From Planctomycetota bacterium (GTDB lineage Bacteria; Planctomycetota; Planctomycetia; Planctomycetales; Planctomycetaceae), in assembly GCA_003670925.1 (NCBI GenBank), contig QWQG01000169.1:1-59063 (forward strand): a stretch of 59,063 nucleotides of DNA, given 5' to 3'. Position 1 is the stretch's first letter. Each line of letters starts with the position of its first letter. Shown piece by piece: positions 8,714 to 23,982 of the stretch. A model generated the notes under the pieces. It had not been told where the DNA came from, ran no database searches, and saw only the letters and a program-made list of their open reading frames with translations. Made by a program: the position numbers and the translations under genes.

Positions 8714-9238
8714 GTTTGCGTTCAGGAGGGGCTGAGGAAGGGCGGGTAGAATGCGACGGTTATCAGGAATGAGTTGTGGGGTGCCGCATGCGGGCGGAGC
8801 TTGGCTGTGAGCTTAGCGCGTGCCGCCCGATCGAAGAAAGCGGATGCCATTGGGCGACTGCCCACGTGGCAGCGGATGGAAATGAGCGCAGAACAACGCG
8901 TGATGTTGCCAATTTTTGTCACACGGTGAGGAAATTCGAAATCTGAGAAACGGGCACGGATTTGACCGCTGGTGGATTTCTGAAATGCGAGGGTTCTTAA
9001 AAATCTGTAGATTAATCGCGTGCCAATGTCGATAGCCGATCGGCGGAATTTATTGTCAGCGACAGGCTGCCGAAAGTAAAAGGGCTACGGATTTGAGGAT
9101 GAAATTGCAAGCCTTGCTCAGTGGGTGAAGCCGAGGCCATCAGAGTTTGATGGGGCGCTTGTCGCGTCAAATTTGAGAAGTCGCTGGATCGTGATGTGCT
9201 GAGTTTGCCCCGTTGTTGGGAGCTTTCGGGGATCTGCC

Positions 9239-9266
9239 TTGTCTGGCAGAAACCGATTGCTATACT
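9239..9266 (+). promoter_or_regulatory. Sigma-70 type promoter of the tRNA-tuf operon
   Basis: TTGTCT (9239-9244) and TATACT (9261-9266) are separated by 16 bp, close to the housekeeping consensus. Transcription would begin at about 9273, some 20 bp before tRNA-Thr(TGT). A GC-rich stretch (CCGCCGC) lies just after the -10 element, as often in stable-RNA promoters. Confidence 0.6.
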
Positions 9267-9294
9267 CCGCCGCTCGCTATCGCACGCGGTTCGC

Positions 9295-9367
<73 letters not shown>

Positions 9368-9457
9368 TTAGCAGATGAATTGACCTGTTTCTCTTGCGGT
9401 TTCGAAGCCTGTTTGAGGATAAAAATAATAGGGTAGCGAGTCAAGAAAAGATTAAAG

Positions 9458-9540
9458 GGGGGAATACCCGAGTGGCCAAAGGGGCCAGACTGTAAATCTG
9501 GTGGCGTAAGCCTTCGCAGGTTCGAATCCTGCTTCCCCCA
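9458..9540 (+). tRNA. tRNA-Tyr (anticodon GTA)
   Basis: An 83-nt class II tRNA. Acceptor GGGGGAA/TTCCCCC, anticodon loop CTGTAAA in the CAGA/TCTG stem, long variable arm (GGCGTAAGCC) and T-arm GCAGGTTCGAATCCTGC. CCA is not encoded. The long variable arm with GTA fixes it as bacterial tRNA-Tyr. Confidence 0.97.
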
Positions 9541-9665
9541 TTCTCTCCTATGGGGCTCTGAAAGAGGGAGGCTTGTGTCTGGGGTGTTGAGATGTGAGCA
9601 GGGCGTGCGGCATTGTAGATTTAGGCATGTGAGAATAGTGCTTGCAAAAATGCGGATTAAACAAT

Positions 9666-9736
<71 letters not shown>

Positions 9737-9771
9737 CTTTGCGTTCTGGGGGCAGTTTGATCGCGAAGATT

Positions 9772-9844
9772 GCTGCTGTAGCTCAGTTGGTAGAGTACGT
9801 CCTTGGTAAGGACGGGGTCAAGGGTTCAAGTCCCTTCAGCAGCT
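9772..9844 (+). tRNA. tRNA-Thr (anticodon GGT)
   Basis: 73 nt. Acceptor GCTGCTG/CAGCAGC, anticodon loop TTGGTAA on GTCC/GGAC, T-arm AAGGGTTCAAGTCCCTT. CCA is not encoded. It is the last tRNA before tuf, 160 bp upstream of the start. Confidence 0.97.
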
Positions 9845-10004
9845 TTCCTGCTTTTTGGGCAGTGGGTGTTTAGTGTTACAGGCTAAGTCAAGTGGGTGAT
9901 TGCAGTTGATGTGAGGGCGTCTCGCGTGGGGATGCCGAGTTGTTTTGGCGTGTTTGCCGGGCTACGAGAAGTGACCTGGCGCAGACTGATCTGGAGTTGG
10001 GGTA

Positions 10005-11201
10005 ATGGCAAAGGGTACCTTCGAGCGAACGAAGCCGCACGTCAATGTGGGCACTATTGGTCACATTGACCACGGCAAGACAACAACAACAGCAGCGATC
10101 TTGGCTGTTCAGGCTGCAAAAGGCTTGGCAACCGTAAAGGCGTATGCGGACATTGCGAAGGGCGGGACAGTTCGTGATGCCACTAAAACGGTTACGATTG
10201 CTGCGAGCCATGTTGAATACGAAACACCGAATCGTCACTACGCGCACATCGATTGTCCGGGACACGCGGACTATATCAAAAACATGATCACCGGTGCTGC
10301 TCAGATGGACGGCGCGATCTTGGTGGTATCTGCTGCTGACGGTCCGATGCCGCAGACTCGCGAGCACATTCTTTTAGCGCGCCAAGTGGGCGTACCAGCG
10401 TTGGTCGTGTTTCTGAATAAATGCGATCTTGTTGACGACTTGGAGTTGTTAGATCTCGTGGAAATGGAAGTTCGCGAGTTGTTGACAAAGTATGGGTTTC
10501 CTGGCGACGATATCATTTTGGTGAAGGGTAACGCTCGCGGCGCATTGGACAATCCGGCAGATGAAAAGTTCAGTGCGTGCATCACAAATTTGATGGAAGC
10601 CCTCGACTCATCCATTCCAGAGCCAAAGCGTGCAATTGACAAGCCGTTTATGATGGCTGTTGAAGATGTGTTCTCGATTGAAGGTCGGGGAACTGTGGCA
10701 ACGGGGCGAATCGAAGCTGGCGTTGTAAAAGTTGGCGAAAAGATTCAGATCATCGGTCTACGTGACACGCAAGAAACAACTGTGACTGGCGTTGAAATGT
10801 TCCAGAAAACGCTGGATCAAGGAATTGCCGGCGACAACGTTGGTTTGTTGCTTCGGGGTCTAAAAAAAGAAGACATTCAACGTGGCCAAGTATTAGCCGC
10901 AAACAACTCGATTAAGCCGCACACGGTGTTCGAGGCTGAAGTTTATGTGCTTAGCAAAGAAGAAGGCGGCCGTCATACGCCGTTTTTCACCGGCTATCGT
11001 CCGCAGTTTTACTTTCGCACAACCGACGTGACTGGGTCAACCAAGTTGCTGGCTGGAGCTGAAATGTGCATGCCTGGTGACAATGTACGCGTGGAAGTCG
11101 AACTTGGTAAGCCGATCGCGATGGAAGAACAGAGTCGTTTCGCTATCCGTGAAGGTGGCAAGACGGTCGGTTCCGGGGTCGTGACGAAGATTCTCAAGTA
11201 G
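10005..11201 (+). CDS. tuf: Elongation factor Tu
   Basis: The GTPase that brings aminoacyl-tRNA to the ribosome. The 398 residues are full length. Motifs: G1 [11 protein letters not shown]3 DCPGHADY, G4 NKCD, and domain II/III up to [14 protein letters not shown]. The G5 segment reads [14 protein letters not shown] instead of the common RGSALKAL, a divergence I recall from other planctomycetes. The ATG at 10005 follows GGAG at 9993. It is cotranscribed with the four tRNAs and followed by rpmG, trnW and secE, the classical tufB-secE-nusG order. Confidence 0.98.
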   Translation: MAKGTFERTKPHVNVGTIGHIDHGKTTTTAAILAVQAAKGLATVKAYADIAKGGTVRDATKTVTIAASHVEYETPNRHYAHIDCPGHADYIKNMITGAAQMDGAILVVSAADGPMPQTREHILLARQVGVPALVVFLNKCDLVDDLELLDLVEMEVRELLTKYGFPGDDIILVKGNARGALDNPADEKFSACITNLMEALDSSIPEPKRAIDKPFMMAVEDVFSIEGRGTVATGRIEAGVVKVGEKIQIIGLRDTQETTVTGVEMFQKTLDQGIAGDNVGLLLRGLKKEDIQRGQVLAANNSIKPHTVFEAEVYVLSKEEGGRHTPFFTGYRPQFYFRTTDVTGSTKLLAGAEMCMPGDNVRVEVELGKPIAMEEQSRFAIREGGKTVGSGVVTKILK

Positions 11202-11317
11202 TCTGAAGAGTGCAAGAATTTTGGCTGCCTGCCGGCGGTAATGTCGGCAGGCAGTTTTGCTTTGAGTCGCGTTGGCTCTCGACTTGTTTTCAGTATCTGG
11301 TAAGAAGGTTTTTTGTC

Positions 11318-11470
11318 ATGCGTGAGTATGTGTGGCTTGAATGCACGGAGTCCGGACAGCGGAACTACCGAGTGATCAAGGAGACTCGCGGCACGGAGCG
11401 TCTGGAGTTGATGAAATATTGCCCAAAACTACGGAAACATACGCTTCATAAAGAATCGCGTAAGAAGTAG
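11318..11470 (+). CDS. rpmG: 50S ribosomal protein bL33
   Basis: A 50-residue ribosomal protein of the large subunit near the E site. The sequence begins MREYVWLECTESGQRNYRV and ends KLRKHTLHKESRKK. Only two cysteines remain (C9 and C34), so the four-Cys zinc ribbon of the C+ form is lost. The ATG at 11318 is chosen over upstream frame because the family begins here. It lies 116 bp after tuf and 24 bp before tRNA-Trp, as in many bacteria. Confidence 0.95.
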   Translation: MREYVWLECTESGQRNYRVIKETRGTERLELMKYCPKLRKHTLHKESRKK

Positions 11471-11494
11471 GGCGAGATCATCGCCTTGGGTTGA

Positions 11495-11567
11495 ACGGGT
11501 GTAGCTCAATTGGCAGAGCACCGGATTCCAAATCCGGCGGTTGGGGGTTCGACTCCCTCCGCCCGTG
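11495..11567 (+). tRNA. tRNA-Trp (anticodon CCA)
   Basis: 73 nt. Acceptor ACGGGTG/CGCCCGT, anticodon loop TTCCAAA on CCGGA/TCCGG, T-arm GGGGGTTCGACTCCCTC, discriminator G. Between rpmG and secE, its conserved place in many bacteria. Confidence 0.97.
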
Positions 11568-11631
11568 CTTTGGTAACTGTCATTCGTTAGCGTCTGTGGT
11601 GTTTTTCTGATTCATTTTTTTGAGTGTTCAG

Positions 11632-12075
11632 ATGTCGAGCAAGAGTGCCAGTGCCTCACTGCTTCCAGAGTTGTTCCGATTTGGCATACACAAGTCAAAT
11701 CAGGGGCGAATGGTTCGCCAGTTTACGTTTTTTGCAATAGTGGTCGTGTCGGCCTTTGGGTGCATCACGCTCGCAAACGGTCCTTTGATGACATATGCAA
11801 AAAACGTACAAGTGGGTGTGCCAGTTGCATTATGGCTGGTTTGTGGCTGGGTGGCGTTCCGGATGGTGAACTACCCTCGGTTCGCAGATTTCCTAGTTTC
11901 GGTTGAATCGGAACTGGAGAAGGTCACTTGGCCGGGACGTCATGAAGTTCTGCAGGCCACTGTGGTTGTGCTCTGTACGATGTTTTTTCTTGGTTTGTTT
12001 CTGTTCTTGATCGATTTGCTGTGGACGTGGCTGTTCAGTTTTATCGGATTTACGGAATACGACGCTACGAAGTAG
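11632..12075 (+). CDS. secE: Preprotein translocase subunit SecE
   Basis: The small essential subunit of the SecYEG protein-export channel in the inner membrane. The 147-residue form has two early membrane helices (about 31-50 and 63-82) and then the conserved SecE core: ADFLVSVESELEKVTWPGRH followed by EVLQATVVVLCTMFFLGLFL as the essential helix. That core is universal, while the additional N-terminal helices resemble the longer forms seen in some bacteria. ATG at 11632 is preferred; a TTG four codons earlier is possible. It sits between trnW and nusG. Confidence 0.93.
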   Translation: MSSKSASASLLPELFRFGIHKSNQGRMVRQFTFFAIVVVSAFGCITLANGPLMTYAKNVQVGVPVALWLVCGWVAFRMVNYPRFADFLVSVESELEKVTWPGRHEVLQATVVVLCTMFFLGLFLFLIDLLWTWLFSFIGFTEYDATK

Positions 12076-12192
12076 GCGACTGATTGGCGGCAAGTTTCAA
12101 ACGCTGAGCCGTGACAGTTGCAATTTTCTCTGTTCGTGATCACCATACGCGGTTTCGAATTTTTTTGCGGGATTGCACAGGAGTTTGTCTTC

Positions 12193-12762
12193 ATGGCCAA
12201 AGACGCAGCGAGTAGTAATTCTGCGGCCGGCGGCATGCTCTGGTTTGTCCTGAAAGTGCAGACGAACAGAGAGCGCACAATTCGAGAGTCGTTGCTGAAA
12301 AAAGTGAAGCTCGAGGGGTTGGAGGAGTTTTTTGGTGATATTGTGATTCCGTCTGAGAAGGTGGTTGACACTCGCGGTGGTGCACCAAAAGAGCATGACC
12401 GGAAGTTGTTTCCGGGTTACATCATGATTCAGATGATTCTGAACGATGATACTTGGTATTTGGTTCGGGACACTAGCGGCGTTGGTGATTTTGCGGGGGC
12501 GGCTGGGAAGCCCATGGCGATGGAGCAACATGAAGTTGACCGGATGCTTGGCCGTGCTGAGCAGCAGGCGACGGCAGCCCCTAAAGTACAAATTCAGTTC
12601 TCCTCTGGCGATGTGGTGAAAATCCGGGAGGGAACATTTGAGAATTTCGAAGGAACTATCGAAGCCGTTGACGAGCACAATGGAAAAATCTCGGTGTTGA
12701 TCGAGATCTTTGGGCGGTCGACGCCAGTGGAGTTAGATCATTGGCAGGTAGAGGCAATTTGA
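12193..12762 (+). CDS. nusG: Transcription termination/antitermination factor NusG
   Basis: Binds RNA polymerase and couples it to Rho or the ribosome. The 189-residue protein has an NGN domain ([49 protein letters not shown]) and a C-terminal KOW domain ([20 protein letters not shown]). ATG 12193 is chosen because AGGAG lies at about 12180 and the family begins here; the frame continues upstream without conserved sequence. A 13-residue N-terminal tail precedes the NGN fold. It lies between secE and rplK. Confidence 0.95.
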   Translation: MAKDAASSNSAAGGMLWFVLKVQTNRERTIRESLLKKVKLEGLEEFFGDIVIPSEKVVDTRGGAPKEHDRKLFPGYIMIQMILNDDTWYLVRDTSGVGDFAGAAGKPMAMEQHEVDRMLGRAEQQATAAPKVQIQFSSGDVVKIREGTFENFEGTIEAVDEHNGKISVLIEIFGRSTPVELDHWQVEAI

Positions 12763-12816
12763 GCGGTTTGCTGGTGTGGTGACGTTTTTTTGTTTTAGCG
12801 ACTGGGTTGAGCGGTC

Positions 12817-13248
12817 ATGGGTAAAAAGCGTGCGGTTACGGCACAGATCAAAGTTCAGGTGACAGGTGGTCAGGCAACTCCAGCGCCTCCAGTTGGTACG
12901 GCTCTTGGTCCGCATGGCGTCAACATTGGGCAATTTGTCCAGCAGTTCAATGAGCGTACTCGTGATATGATGGGGATCACGATTCCGTGTGTGATCACCG
13001 TGTATAATGATCGCACGTTCGAATTTGTTCTGAAGAGTCCGCCGGCGGCGGTTCTGTTGAAGAAAGTGGCTGGCGTAGCGAAAGGGTCGGGAAGTCCTCT
13101 GAGAATGAAGGTTGGAAGCGTGACGACCGCGCAGTTAGATCAGATCGCAAAGCAAAAATATGAAGATCTAAACGCATCATCGCTCGATCAGGCTCGCAAA
13201 ATGATTGCTGGTACTGCTCGGAGCATGGGAATCGAAGTAATTGATTAG
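12817..13248 (+). CDS. rplK: 50S ribosomal protein uL11
   Basis: Large-subunit protein at the GTPase-associated centre that binds 23S rRNA with the L10-L12 stalk. 143 residues, of usual length, from MGKKRAVTAQIKVQVTGGQA through the conserved PPVGTALGPHGVNIGQFV to RKMIAGTARSMGIEVID. It contains the proline pair (PAPPVG) of the thiostrepton-binding N-terminal domain. First gene of the rplK-A-J-L run. Confidence 0.98.
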   Translation: MGKKRAVTAQIKVQVTGGQATPAPPVGTALGPHGVNIGQFVQQFNERTRDMMGITIPCVITVYNDRTFEFVLKSPPAAVLLKKVAGVAKGSGSPLRMKVGSVTTAQLDQIAKQKYEDLNASSLDQARKMIAGTARSMGIEVID

Positions 13249-13310
13249 TTTGGTGTGTGTCTGGATTTGTGTTTCACTAGTGGTCCTGGTTGGCAGATTT
13301 GGGTGGAAAA

Positions 13311-14015
13311 ATGGCACGTCAGTCAAAACGTATGAAGTCACTATCCAAAAAGGCGGCTGGCCTTGGGGTGCTTGGATTGCCGGAAGCAGTTAAGGCTTTG
13401 AAAGGCCTTGAAGAATCGATGCCAAAGGCGATCAAGCGGATCGGATTTGACCAGACAGTCGAGATCGCAGTGCGGTTGGGGGTTGATCCACGGCAAGCTG
13501 ATCAGATTGTGCGAGGCTCGATCGTGTTGCCGCACGGGATTGGTAAATCGCAGCGGGTGATCGTGTTTGCTCAGGGCGAAAACGTGAAGATCGCGCAGAC
13601 GGCTGGGGCTGACATTGTGGGTGGAAAAGAACTAGCAGACAAGATTAAAGACGGATGGCTTGAGTTTGACGTCGCCATTGCAACGCCTGACATGATGGGA
13701 GTAGTCGGGCCGTTGGGCCGCGTGCTTGGGCCGCGTGGGTTGATGCCCAGTCCGCGAGCTGGTACGGTCACTCAGGACGTGGCTACAGCCGTGCGCGAGT
13801 ACAAGGCTGGTAAGGTCGAGTTCCGGGTTGACAATGGATCTAACGTGCACTGCGTTGTCGGCCGAATGTCATTCGATGTAGAGAAGTTGACGGAAAATAT
13901 AGAATCGCTGTTGAGCTTTATACGAAGCTTAAAACCAAGTGCTTCAAAAGGTGTTTATGTTCGTGGGATAGTTGTGTCCGCGACGATGATGCCCGCTATT
14001 CTGGTTGCCGTTTAG
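13311..14015 (+). CDS. rplA: 50S ribosomal protein uL1
   Basis: Forms the mobile L1 stalk at the E site and is usually the autogenous repressor of its operon. 234 residues with [20 protein letters not shown] and [20 protein letters not shown], both hallmark stretches. ATG 13311 follows GGTGGA at 13302; an upstream TTG at 13290 in the same frame would add seven residues and is less likely. 62 bp after rplK. I cannot see an L1-binding site mimic with confidence. Confidence 0.96.
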   Translation: MARQSKRMKSLSKKAAGLGVLGLPEAVKALKGLEESMPKAIKRIGFDQTVEIAVRLGVDPRQADQIVRGSIVLPHGIGKSQRVIVFAQGENVKIAQTAGADIVGGKELADKIKDGWLEFDVAIATPDMMGVVGPLGRVLGPRGLMPSPRAGTVTQDVATAVREYKAGKVEFRVDNGSNVHCVVGRMSFDVEKLTENIESLLSFIRSLKPSASKGVYVRGIVVSATMMPAILVAV

Positions 14016-14069
14016 GCACGGAGTGGTGGGTTTCTGTTCAATCGGCTAGTTTTTGGTGAGTGGTCAGCA

Positions 14070-14678
14070 ATGGGTCGACACGTGAAAGACATGGTAATTT
14101 CGGATATCCAATCTCGAATTGGGGATGCGAAAGATTTTATCGTAGTCGATTGCTCAAAAATGGATGCAATTTCCGCGAATCGCTGGCGATTGGGTCTGGC
14201 GAAAGTTCGGATCAAGGCTTTAACGGTTAAGAATTCTATCGCGGCAAACGCGCTGAGGAAGAAAGGGATCGAAGGGTTAGATCCGATTTTGGCCGGTCCG
14301 TCAACTTTGTTGTGGGGAAGTGACGACGTTGTTGCGTTGTCCAAAGCCGTCGCTCAGTACGCGAAAGAGATCCCAAAACTTGAAATTAAGGGTGGCAGCG
14401 TTGAGGGGCAAACCCTGAATGCCGCTGCTGTCGATAGTCTCAGCAAGAGTGCCGGTCGCCTCGAGACGATTGGTCAGATTGCTGGCATATTGCTTGCTCC
14501 GGGAGGCCGGTTGGCTGGTTGTCTACAAAGTCCAGGCGGCCAGTTGGCCGGTCAGTTGAAGACGGTGTCGGAGCGGGAGGGGTCTGAGGAGGGTTCATCT
14601 GAGGAAGGTGCTTCTGCGGAAGTTGCACCGGTGGAAGGTGGATCTGGAGAAGAGCCTGTGCAAGAGACTTCTGAGTGA
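14070..14678 (+). CDS. rplJ: 50S ribosomal protein uL10, acidic tail
   Basis: Base of the L7/L12 stalk that recruits translation GTPases. The N-terminal rRNA-binding domain is MGRHVKDMVISDIQSRI to GLDPILAGPSTLLWGSDD and the L12-binding helix lies near the RLAGCLQSPGGQLAGQLK region. After about residue 170 there is an acidic, Gly/Ser/Glu-rich tail (GSEEGSSEEGASAE, VQETSE) that typical E. coli L10 (165 residues) lacks. The tail is low complexity and its role is unknown. Confidence 0.95.
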   Translation: MGRHVKDMVISDIQSRIGDAKDFIVVDCSKMDAISANRWRLGLAKVRIKALTVKNSIAANALRKKGIEGLDPILAGPSTLLWGSDDVVALSKAVAQYAKEIPKLEIKGGSVEGQTLNAAAVDSLSKSAGRLETIGQIAGILLAPGGRLAGCLQSPGGQLAGQLKTVSEREGSEEGSSEEGASAEVAPVEGGSGEEPVQETSE

Positions 14679-14755
14679 TTCAGCGGCTAGGTGTTCTGCC
14701 GATGTAATTTAGGTGTTAACGAAAAGCGTGTTTCCGAAAGAGAAAGGTATTGGCA

Positions 14756-15160
14756 ATGTCTGCAGAAGCAGCCACTGAATTTGACAGCAAGACGAAAGAG
14801 CTTGGCGACAAGATAGTCGGTTTGACCCTATTAGAAGCCAAGCGAGTTGTGGATTACCTGAAGGAAGTTCACGGTATCGAGCCAGCGGGTGGCGGTGCAG
14901 TGATGATGATGGGCGGCGGAGCTGCTCCGGTCGAAGCAGCTGTCGAGCAGACGGAATTCAACGTCGTTCTGACTGGTTTCGGCGAGAACAAGATTGCCGT
15001 GATCAAGGTTGTCCGCGCGATGACGGGCCTTGGTTTGAAAGAAGCAAAAGACTTGGTTGAAGGTGTACCAAAATCCTTGAAGGAAGGTGTTTCCAAGGAA
15101 GACGCAGAGAAGCTGAAGGCTGAAGTCGTTTCGGCTGGTGGTACCTGCGACATCAAGTAA
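14756..15160 (+). CDS. rplL: 50S ribosomal protein bL12
   Basis: Stalk protein, present in several copies on L10, that binds EF-Tu and EF-G. 134 residues: an N-terminal dimerisation helix ([20 protein letters not shown]), a Gly/Ala/Met hinge ([20 protein letters not shown]) and a C-terminal domain with [20 protein letters not shown] and [23 protein letters not shown] at 14756, with AGAAAGG ahead of it; a TTG two codons earlier is an alternative start. Confidence 0.97.
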   Translation: MSAEAATEFDSKTKELGDKIVGLTLLEAKRVVDYLKEVHGIEPAGGGAVMMMGGGAAPVEAAVEQTEFNVVLTGFGENKIAVIKVVRAMTGLGLKEAKDLVEGVPKSLKEGVSKEDAEKLKAEVVSAGGTCDIK

Positions 15161-15576
15161 TTGATGTTTGGAAACTCTGCGACATTGCTTTTCGTTTGCA
15201 CTCGCCGGGACGGTCGTTGATCGTTCCCGGTGCTGGCATAGGTTTGTGCTTGCAACGCACTGGTCCGTTAGTGAATGAAGGCTCGGCACTTGGTCTCTAG
15301 CCAGCGTTCGGCGGTCTCAATATTTGTGGATGGCTCAGAGAAGCAGGCAACTGTCGAGTTGGTCGACAGGTGCCTTTCGTCGCGCGCCGTTCGGCTAGGA
15401 CGACGTGGCGGGGCGAAGAGTGTTGCTTTGCAGCGTGGAAATTGGTGCAGCATCAAATGCTGTGGCGAAGTTGGCTGCGGGTAGGTTAATAGGTTGGTAG
15501 GTTGGGTTTGGTTTATTGATCGCGAGTGTTGTCACACTCGCGGCTTGCGATATCTTCAGCGAAGGCAGGGCTCCGT
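15161..15576 (+). promoter_or_regulatory. rplL-rpoB intergenic leader, 416 bp, with two hairpins
   Basis: Gap of the type that in other bacteria holds the attenuator and RNase III site between stalk genes and rpoBC. Two inverted repeats stand out: an imperfect one at 15205-15230 (CCGGGACG/CGTTCCCGG) and a perfect one at 15521-15542. Neither is followed by a T run. A 69-codon frame inside (15275-15484) has no family features and is not called. Confidence 0.5.
15521..15542 (+). promoter_or_regulatory. Perfect hairpin ahead of rpoB
   Basis: CGCGAGTGT/ACACTCGCG, a 9-bp perfect stem with a TGTC tetraloop, ends 34 nt before the rpoB ATG. It could mark a processing or attenuation site; it lacks the T run of a terminator. 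Confidence 0.45.
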
Positions 15577-18500
15577 ATGCCGATTCCGTCTGTTCGTACT
15601 ATCGACCAGGACGAAGTTCGAAACTTCGGAAAAATCAACGCAGAGTATGAGATTTCTGGTCTCACTCTGATTCAGACCGCTTCTTACGCTCGATTCTTGC
15701 AGGCCGACAGGTCTTCACGGGATCGACTGGACATAGGTCTTGAAGCGATTCTGCGTGAAGTTTTTCCGATTGAAAGTTACGACTCTCAGTTTCGACTTGA
15801 GTACATTCGGTATGAACTTGGGAAGCCGCGGTACACTCCGGAGGAGTGCCGGCAGTTGCGTTTGACTTACGGGATGCCATTCCGGGTTTGGCTGCGACTG
15901 GTCAAGGAGCAGCCAGTTGAAGAGGAAGTGTATCTCGGCGACATCCCGATCATGGTGGGTGGCGGGGAGTTCATTATCAACGGTGCCGAGCGGGTGGTAG
16001 TCAGTCAGTTGCATCGCTCGCCTGGCGTAGACTTTGTGATGGCTGAGGAGACAGCTAGCAGCGACCGAAAGACGCAGTCTTGCCGGATTATCCCGGAGCG
16101 TGGAAGCTGGATCGAGTTACTAGTCAGCAAGCGTGAAGCGATTGGCGTGCGGATCGATCAGAGTGGCAAGTTTTCTGCCGTGACGTTGTTGCGCGCCATG
16201 TCGAAGGAATATTCATCGGACGCTGAGATCATTCGGCTATTTTACGCGACGGACACGGTCAAGATCACAGCGAAGACTGTTGCCAAGGATTTGGAGGGGA
16301 AATATTCGGTTGACAACGTAGTGTTCCCGGATAAGCACGACCGTGCCGGCGAGATTGTCGTGGACGCGGGTTATGAGATTACGGAGTTAGTTTCGGAAGA
16401 GCTGCTCACATGTGGAGTAAAAAGTGTTGAGGTCGTGAAGGATTCCACGGATCTGCTCATGCTGAAGACGTTAGCGGAAGACGGGACTTCAACGCATGAA
16501 GAGGCGTTATTGAAGATTTACCAGAGGCTACGTCCGGGGAATCCGCCGAACTTGGATAAGGCGAGCGATCTGTTCAACGAGAAGTTCTTTGACGTGAATC
16601 GTTACCGCTTAGGTCGGGTAGGTCGCTTCCGTATCAACCGCAAATTTGCGCAGGCTATCTCTGACGACGAGATGACACTGAAGCCGGAGGACTTCATTAA
16701 CGCGATGAAGTATATCGTTCGTCTGCGGATTGGAGACAATACGGCTCAGATCGACGACATCGACAACTTGGGTAACCGGCGGTTGCGGACGATTGATGAA
16801 TTAGCGGCTGATGAAATCCGCAAGGGTTTTTTGAAACTGCGACGTACCGTGCAGGAGCGGATGAGTCTGAAGGAAGTTGATGGCATGACGCCTCGGACGC
16901 TCATCAATCCGAAGAGTGTATCTGCGGCGATCGACTATTTTTACGGTCGCAGTGAATTGTCTCAGGTGGTGGACCAGACAAATCCGCTTTCGATGTTAAC
17001 GCACGAGCGGCGATTGAGTGCGCTGGGGCCAGGCGGCTTGAATCGCAAGCGTGCTGGGTTTGAGGTGCGAGACGTGCATATTTCGCACTATGGTCGTATT
17101 TGTCCGATTGAGACGCCGGAAGGCACAAATATCGGTCTGATTTCCAGCCTCAGTATTTACGCGCGTGTCGACGATTATGGCTTCCTCATCTCTCCATATC
17201 GCGTGGTGAAGAACGCGAAGGTGACGGATGAGGTTGTGTGGCTGCGGGCCGATGAAGAGGCGTCCGGGATGGTGTGTCCAGCCGATACGCTCGTTGAGAA
17301 AGGGATGATTGCTGAAGAGCGGGTTCTCGCTCGCACACAAAGCGACGTGCTTTGGGTTGATCGCAATGAAGTGCAGTACATTGACGTCGCCCCGTGTCAG
17401 ATGGTGGGAGTCTCAGCTGGTCTGATTCCGTTCCTTGAGCATGACGACGCGAACCGTGCTTTGATGGGATCTAACATGCAGCGTCAGGCTGTGCCGCTGC
17501 TGATCTCAGAGCGACCGGTTGTTGGGACCGGCATGGAGCAGTATGTTGCGCAGAATTCCGGGATGGTATTGCGGGCAGAGAAGTCTGGAAAGGTGACCTT
17601 TGTCGATGCGTGTAATATTGAAATCGACGGACGACGCTATCCGCTACGCAAGTTCACCCGGTTGAACGAACGCACATGTTTGAACCAAAAGCCGATCGTG
17701 AAGATGGGTGAACGCGTCAAGGCAGGGCAGATCCTGTGTGACAGTGCGGCGACGAAAGACGGTTCGTTGGCGCTTGGTCGCAACGTGCTTGTGGCCTTCA
17801 TGTCATGGGAAGGGTACAACTTTGAAGACGCAATTATTTTGTCCGAGCGTCTGGTGAAAGAGGATGTTTATACGTCGATTCATCTTGACGAGTTTGATGT
17901 CGAGATTCGCGAAACGAAGTTGGGCCGTGAAGAATTCACGCGTGACATTCCGAACGTCAGCGAAAAGGCTTTGCGTCATCTGGATGACACAGGAGTCGTG
18001 AAGGTCGGGACACGCGTCAATCCTGGCGATATTTTGGTCGGCAAGGTTTCACCGAAGGCGAAGTCGGAACTTACGCCGGAAGAAAAACTGCTGCACGCAA
18101 TCTTTGGGCGTGCCGGCGAGGACGTGAAGAATGAGAGCTTAGAAGTCCCGAGCGGTGTCGGCGGGATCGTAATTCACACGGAGAAATTTTCGCGTCGCAT
18201 GAGTCTTTCAGAAATCGAACGCAAGCGTTTCGAGGATGAGCTCAAAAAAGTTGAAAAAGAAAATGAAGTTGCGATTGCGGCATCGTTCACGACGTTCCTC
18301 GTTGAGCTTGAAGCGGTGTTGGAACAGGCAGTCACGGATTCCGATGGTCGGCAAATCGCCAAGTTAGATGATTCCAAGGCGGTCGCCGATTACGCACGTC
18401 GATTTCATACGCATTTTGAGGACATGGACATTCGCAGTCCTCAAAAGAAAACCGCCGCGCGTAAATTGGTGCGTGAAGGTTGGGTGCTTGTTGAAGACGT

Positions 18501-19299
18501 GATTGATCGCGAAGATCACCGTCTGAACAGTATGAAGCGCGGTGATGAATTACCGAGCGGCGTGCTCCAGATGGTGAAAGTTTATGTTGCCTCAAAACGT
18601 CAGATTTCGGTCGGCGATAAAATGGCGGGCCGTCACGGAAACAAAGGGGTGATTTCAAAAGTCCTGCCGATTGAGGACATGCCGTTCCTTGAAGACGGTA
18701 CTCCGATTGACATCATTCTGAACCCGCTGGGTGTTCCGAGTCGTATGAATGTCGGGCAAATTTTGGAAACTCACTTGGGCTGGGCAGCCGCAAAATTAGG
18801 CTATCGTGCCATTTGCCCGGTATTCGACGGAGCAGCCGAAGAAGAAGTCCGACTTGCCATGCAGGAAGCTGGGCTGCCGGAAGACGGCAAGTCGTATCTG
18901 TATGATGGCCGAACTGGTGAACGCCAAGAGCAGCGGACGACAGTGGGGCAGATTTATATGCTCAAACTGCACCACTTGGTGGATGACAAAGTGCATGCTC
19001 GAGCCACTGGGCCTTACTCGCTCATCACACAGCAACCCTTGGGTGGCAAGGCGCGTTTCGGAGGTCAGAGGTTTGGGGAAATGGAAGTGTGGGCTCTGGA
19101 GGCTTATGGAGCCGCCTATATTCTCCAAGAGTTGTTGACGGTGAAGAGCGACGACGTCGAAGGTCGTACTAAGATTTACGAAAGCATGGTTAAGGGAGAG
19201 AACACTTTAGAAGCCGGCACACCAGCGAGCTTCGATGTGTTGAACAACGAAATCCGGGGTCTGTGTCTGAACCTGCAGCTTGAGAAATCAGTTCATTAA
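15577..19299 (+). CDS. rpoB: DNA-directed RNA polymerase subunit beta
   Basis: Catalytic beta subunit, 1240 residues from the ATG at 15577 ([20 protein letters not shown]); an upstream in-frame GTG at 15526 overlaps the hairpin and is less likely. The rifampicin pocket reads [20 protein letters not shown], with Asp, His and Ser at the usual resistance positions, so wild type there. Downstream blocks [55 protein letters not shown] and the C-terminal [20 protein letters not shown] are all conserved. The C-terminus is short (ends [10 protein letters not shown]). Confidence 0.98.
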   Translation: MPIPSVRTIDQDEVRNFGKINAEYEISGLTLIQTASYARFLQADRSSRDRLDIGLEAILREVFPIESYDSQFRLEYIRYELGKPRYTPEECRQLRLTYGMPFRVWLRLVKEQPVEEEVYLGDIPIMVGGGEFIINGAERVVVSQLHRSPGVDFVMAEETASSDRKTQSCRIIPERGSWIELLVSKREAIGVRIDQSGKFSAVTLLRAMSKEYSSDAEIIRLFYATDTVKITAKTVAKDLEGKYSVDNVVFPDKHDRAGEIVVDAGYEITELVSEELLTCGVKSVEVVKDSTDLLMLKTLAEDGTSTHEEALLKIYQRLRPGNPPNLDKASDLFNEKFFDVNRYRLGRVGRFRINRKFAQAISDDEMTLKPEDFINAMKYIVRLRIGDNTAQIDDIDNLGNRRLRTIDELAADEIRKGFLKLRRTVQERMSLKEVDGMTPRTLINPKSVSAAIDYFYGRSELSQVVDQTNPLSMLTHERRLSALGPGGLNRKRAGFEVRDVHISHYGRICPIETPEGTNIGLISSLSIYARVDDYGFLISPYRVVKNAKVTDEVVWLRADEEASGMVCPADTLVEKGMIAEERVLARTQSDVLWVDRNEVQYIDVAPCQMVGVSAGLIPFLEHDDANRALMGSNMQRQAVPLLISERPVVGTGMEQYVAQNSGMVLRAEKSGKVTFVDACNIEIDGRRYPLRKFTRLNERTCLNQKPIVKMGERVKAGQILCDSAATKDGSLALGRNVLVAFMSWEGYNFEDAIILSERLVKEDVYTSIHLDEFDVEIRETKLGREEFTRDIPNVSEKALRHLDDTGVVKVGTRVNPGDILVGKVSPKAKSELTPEEKLLHAIFGRAGEDVKNESLEVPSGVGGIVIHTEKFSRRMSLSEIERKRFEDELKKVEKENEVAIAASFTTFLVELEAVLEQAVTDSDGRQIAKLDDSKAVADYARRFHTHFEDMDIRSPQKKTAARKLVREGWVLVEDVIDREDHRLNSMKRGDELPSGVLQMVKVYVASKRQISVGDKMAGRHGNKGVISKVLPIEDMPFLEDGTPIDIILNPLGVPSRMNVGQILETHLGWAAAKLGYRAICPVFDGAAEEEVRLAMQEAGLPEDGKSYLYDGRTGERQEQRTTVGQIYMLKLHHLVDDKVHARATGPYSLITQQPLGGKARFGGQRFGEMEVWALEAYGAAYILQELLTVKSDDVEGRTKIYESMVKGENTLEAGTPASFDVLNNEIRGLCLNLQLEKSVH

Positions 19300-19529
19300 A
19301 ATGACAATATGAAAGCCGCTCTGCTTCTCGGAGTGGTTGATCAGTTTCTGTTTGCTGTTCAGCCGGATTGACGAACTTCAATTTGGACGAGCTTAATCCA
19401 GAAATCAAAAAGCCACCGAAACGCTTGGTGGGTATGCCAAAATTTTTCCAGATCCAAAAGGCGAATTCCGATCCGGACTTTCCTGATCGGACACTGTTTT
19501 TTGAACCTCGACATTGAGGAGATTCGTGC

Positions 19530-23843
<4,314 letters not shown>

Positions 23844-23982
23844 TGCGTGAATTTGAGTGATCGTTGACATGCAAGGTTGACGATCGAGGAAAACGCGGAT
23901 AGAGTGCTGCGTTTTCTGCATTTCCGGTGATATTGTTTTTAACTTCATTTGTCTTGGCTTTCAGCTTTCTGTTTGGCGAACT

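Larger units (their letters stand above)
8501..9294. other. Intergenic region, 794 bp
   Basis: No gene is seen. It contains the hairpin at 8687-8713 and the tRNA/tuf promoter at 9239-9266. The length is in keeping with a boundary between the sigma factor unit and the tRNA-tuf operon. Confidence 0.55.

Noticed and set aside
15275-15484. 69-codon frame between rplL and rpoB
   Set aside because: Composition and residues show no family likeness; lies in a leader with hairpins.
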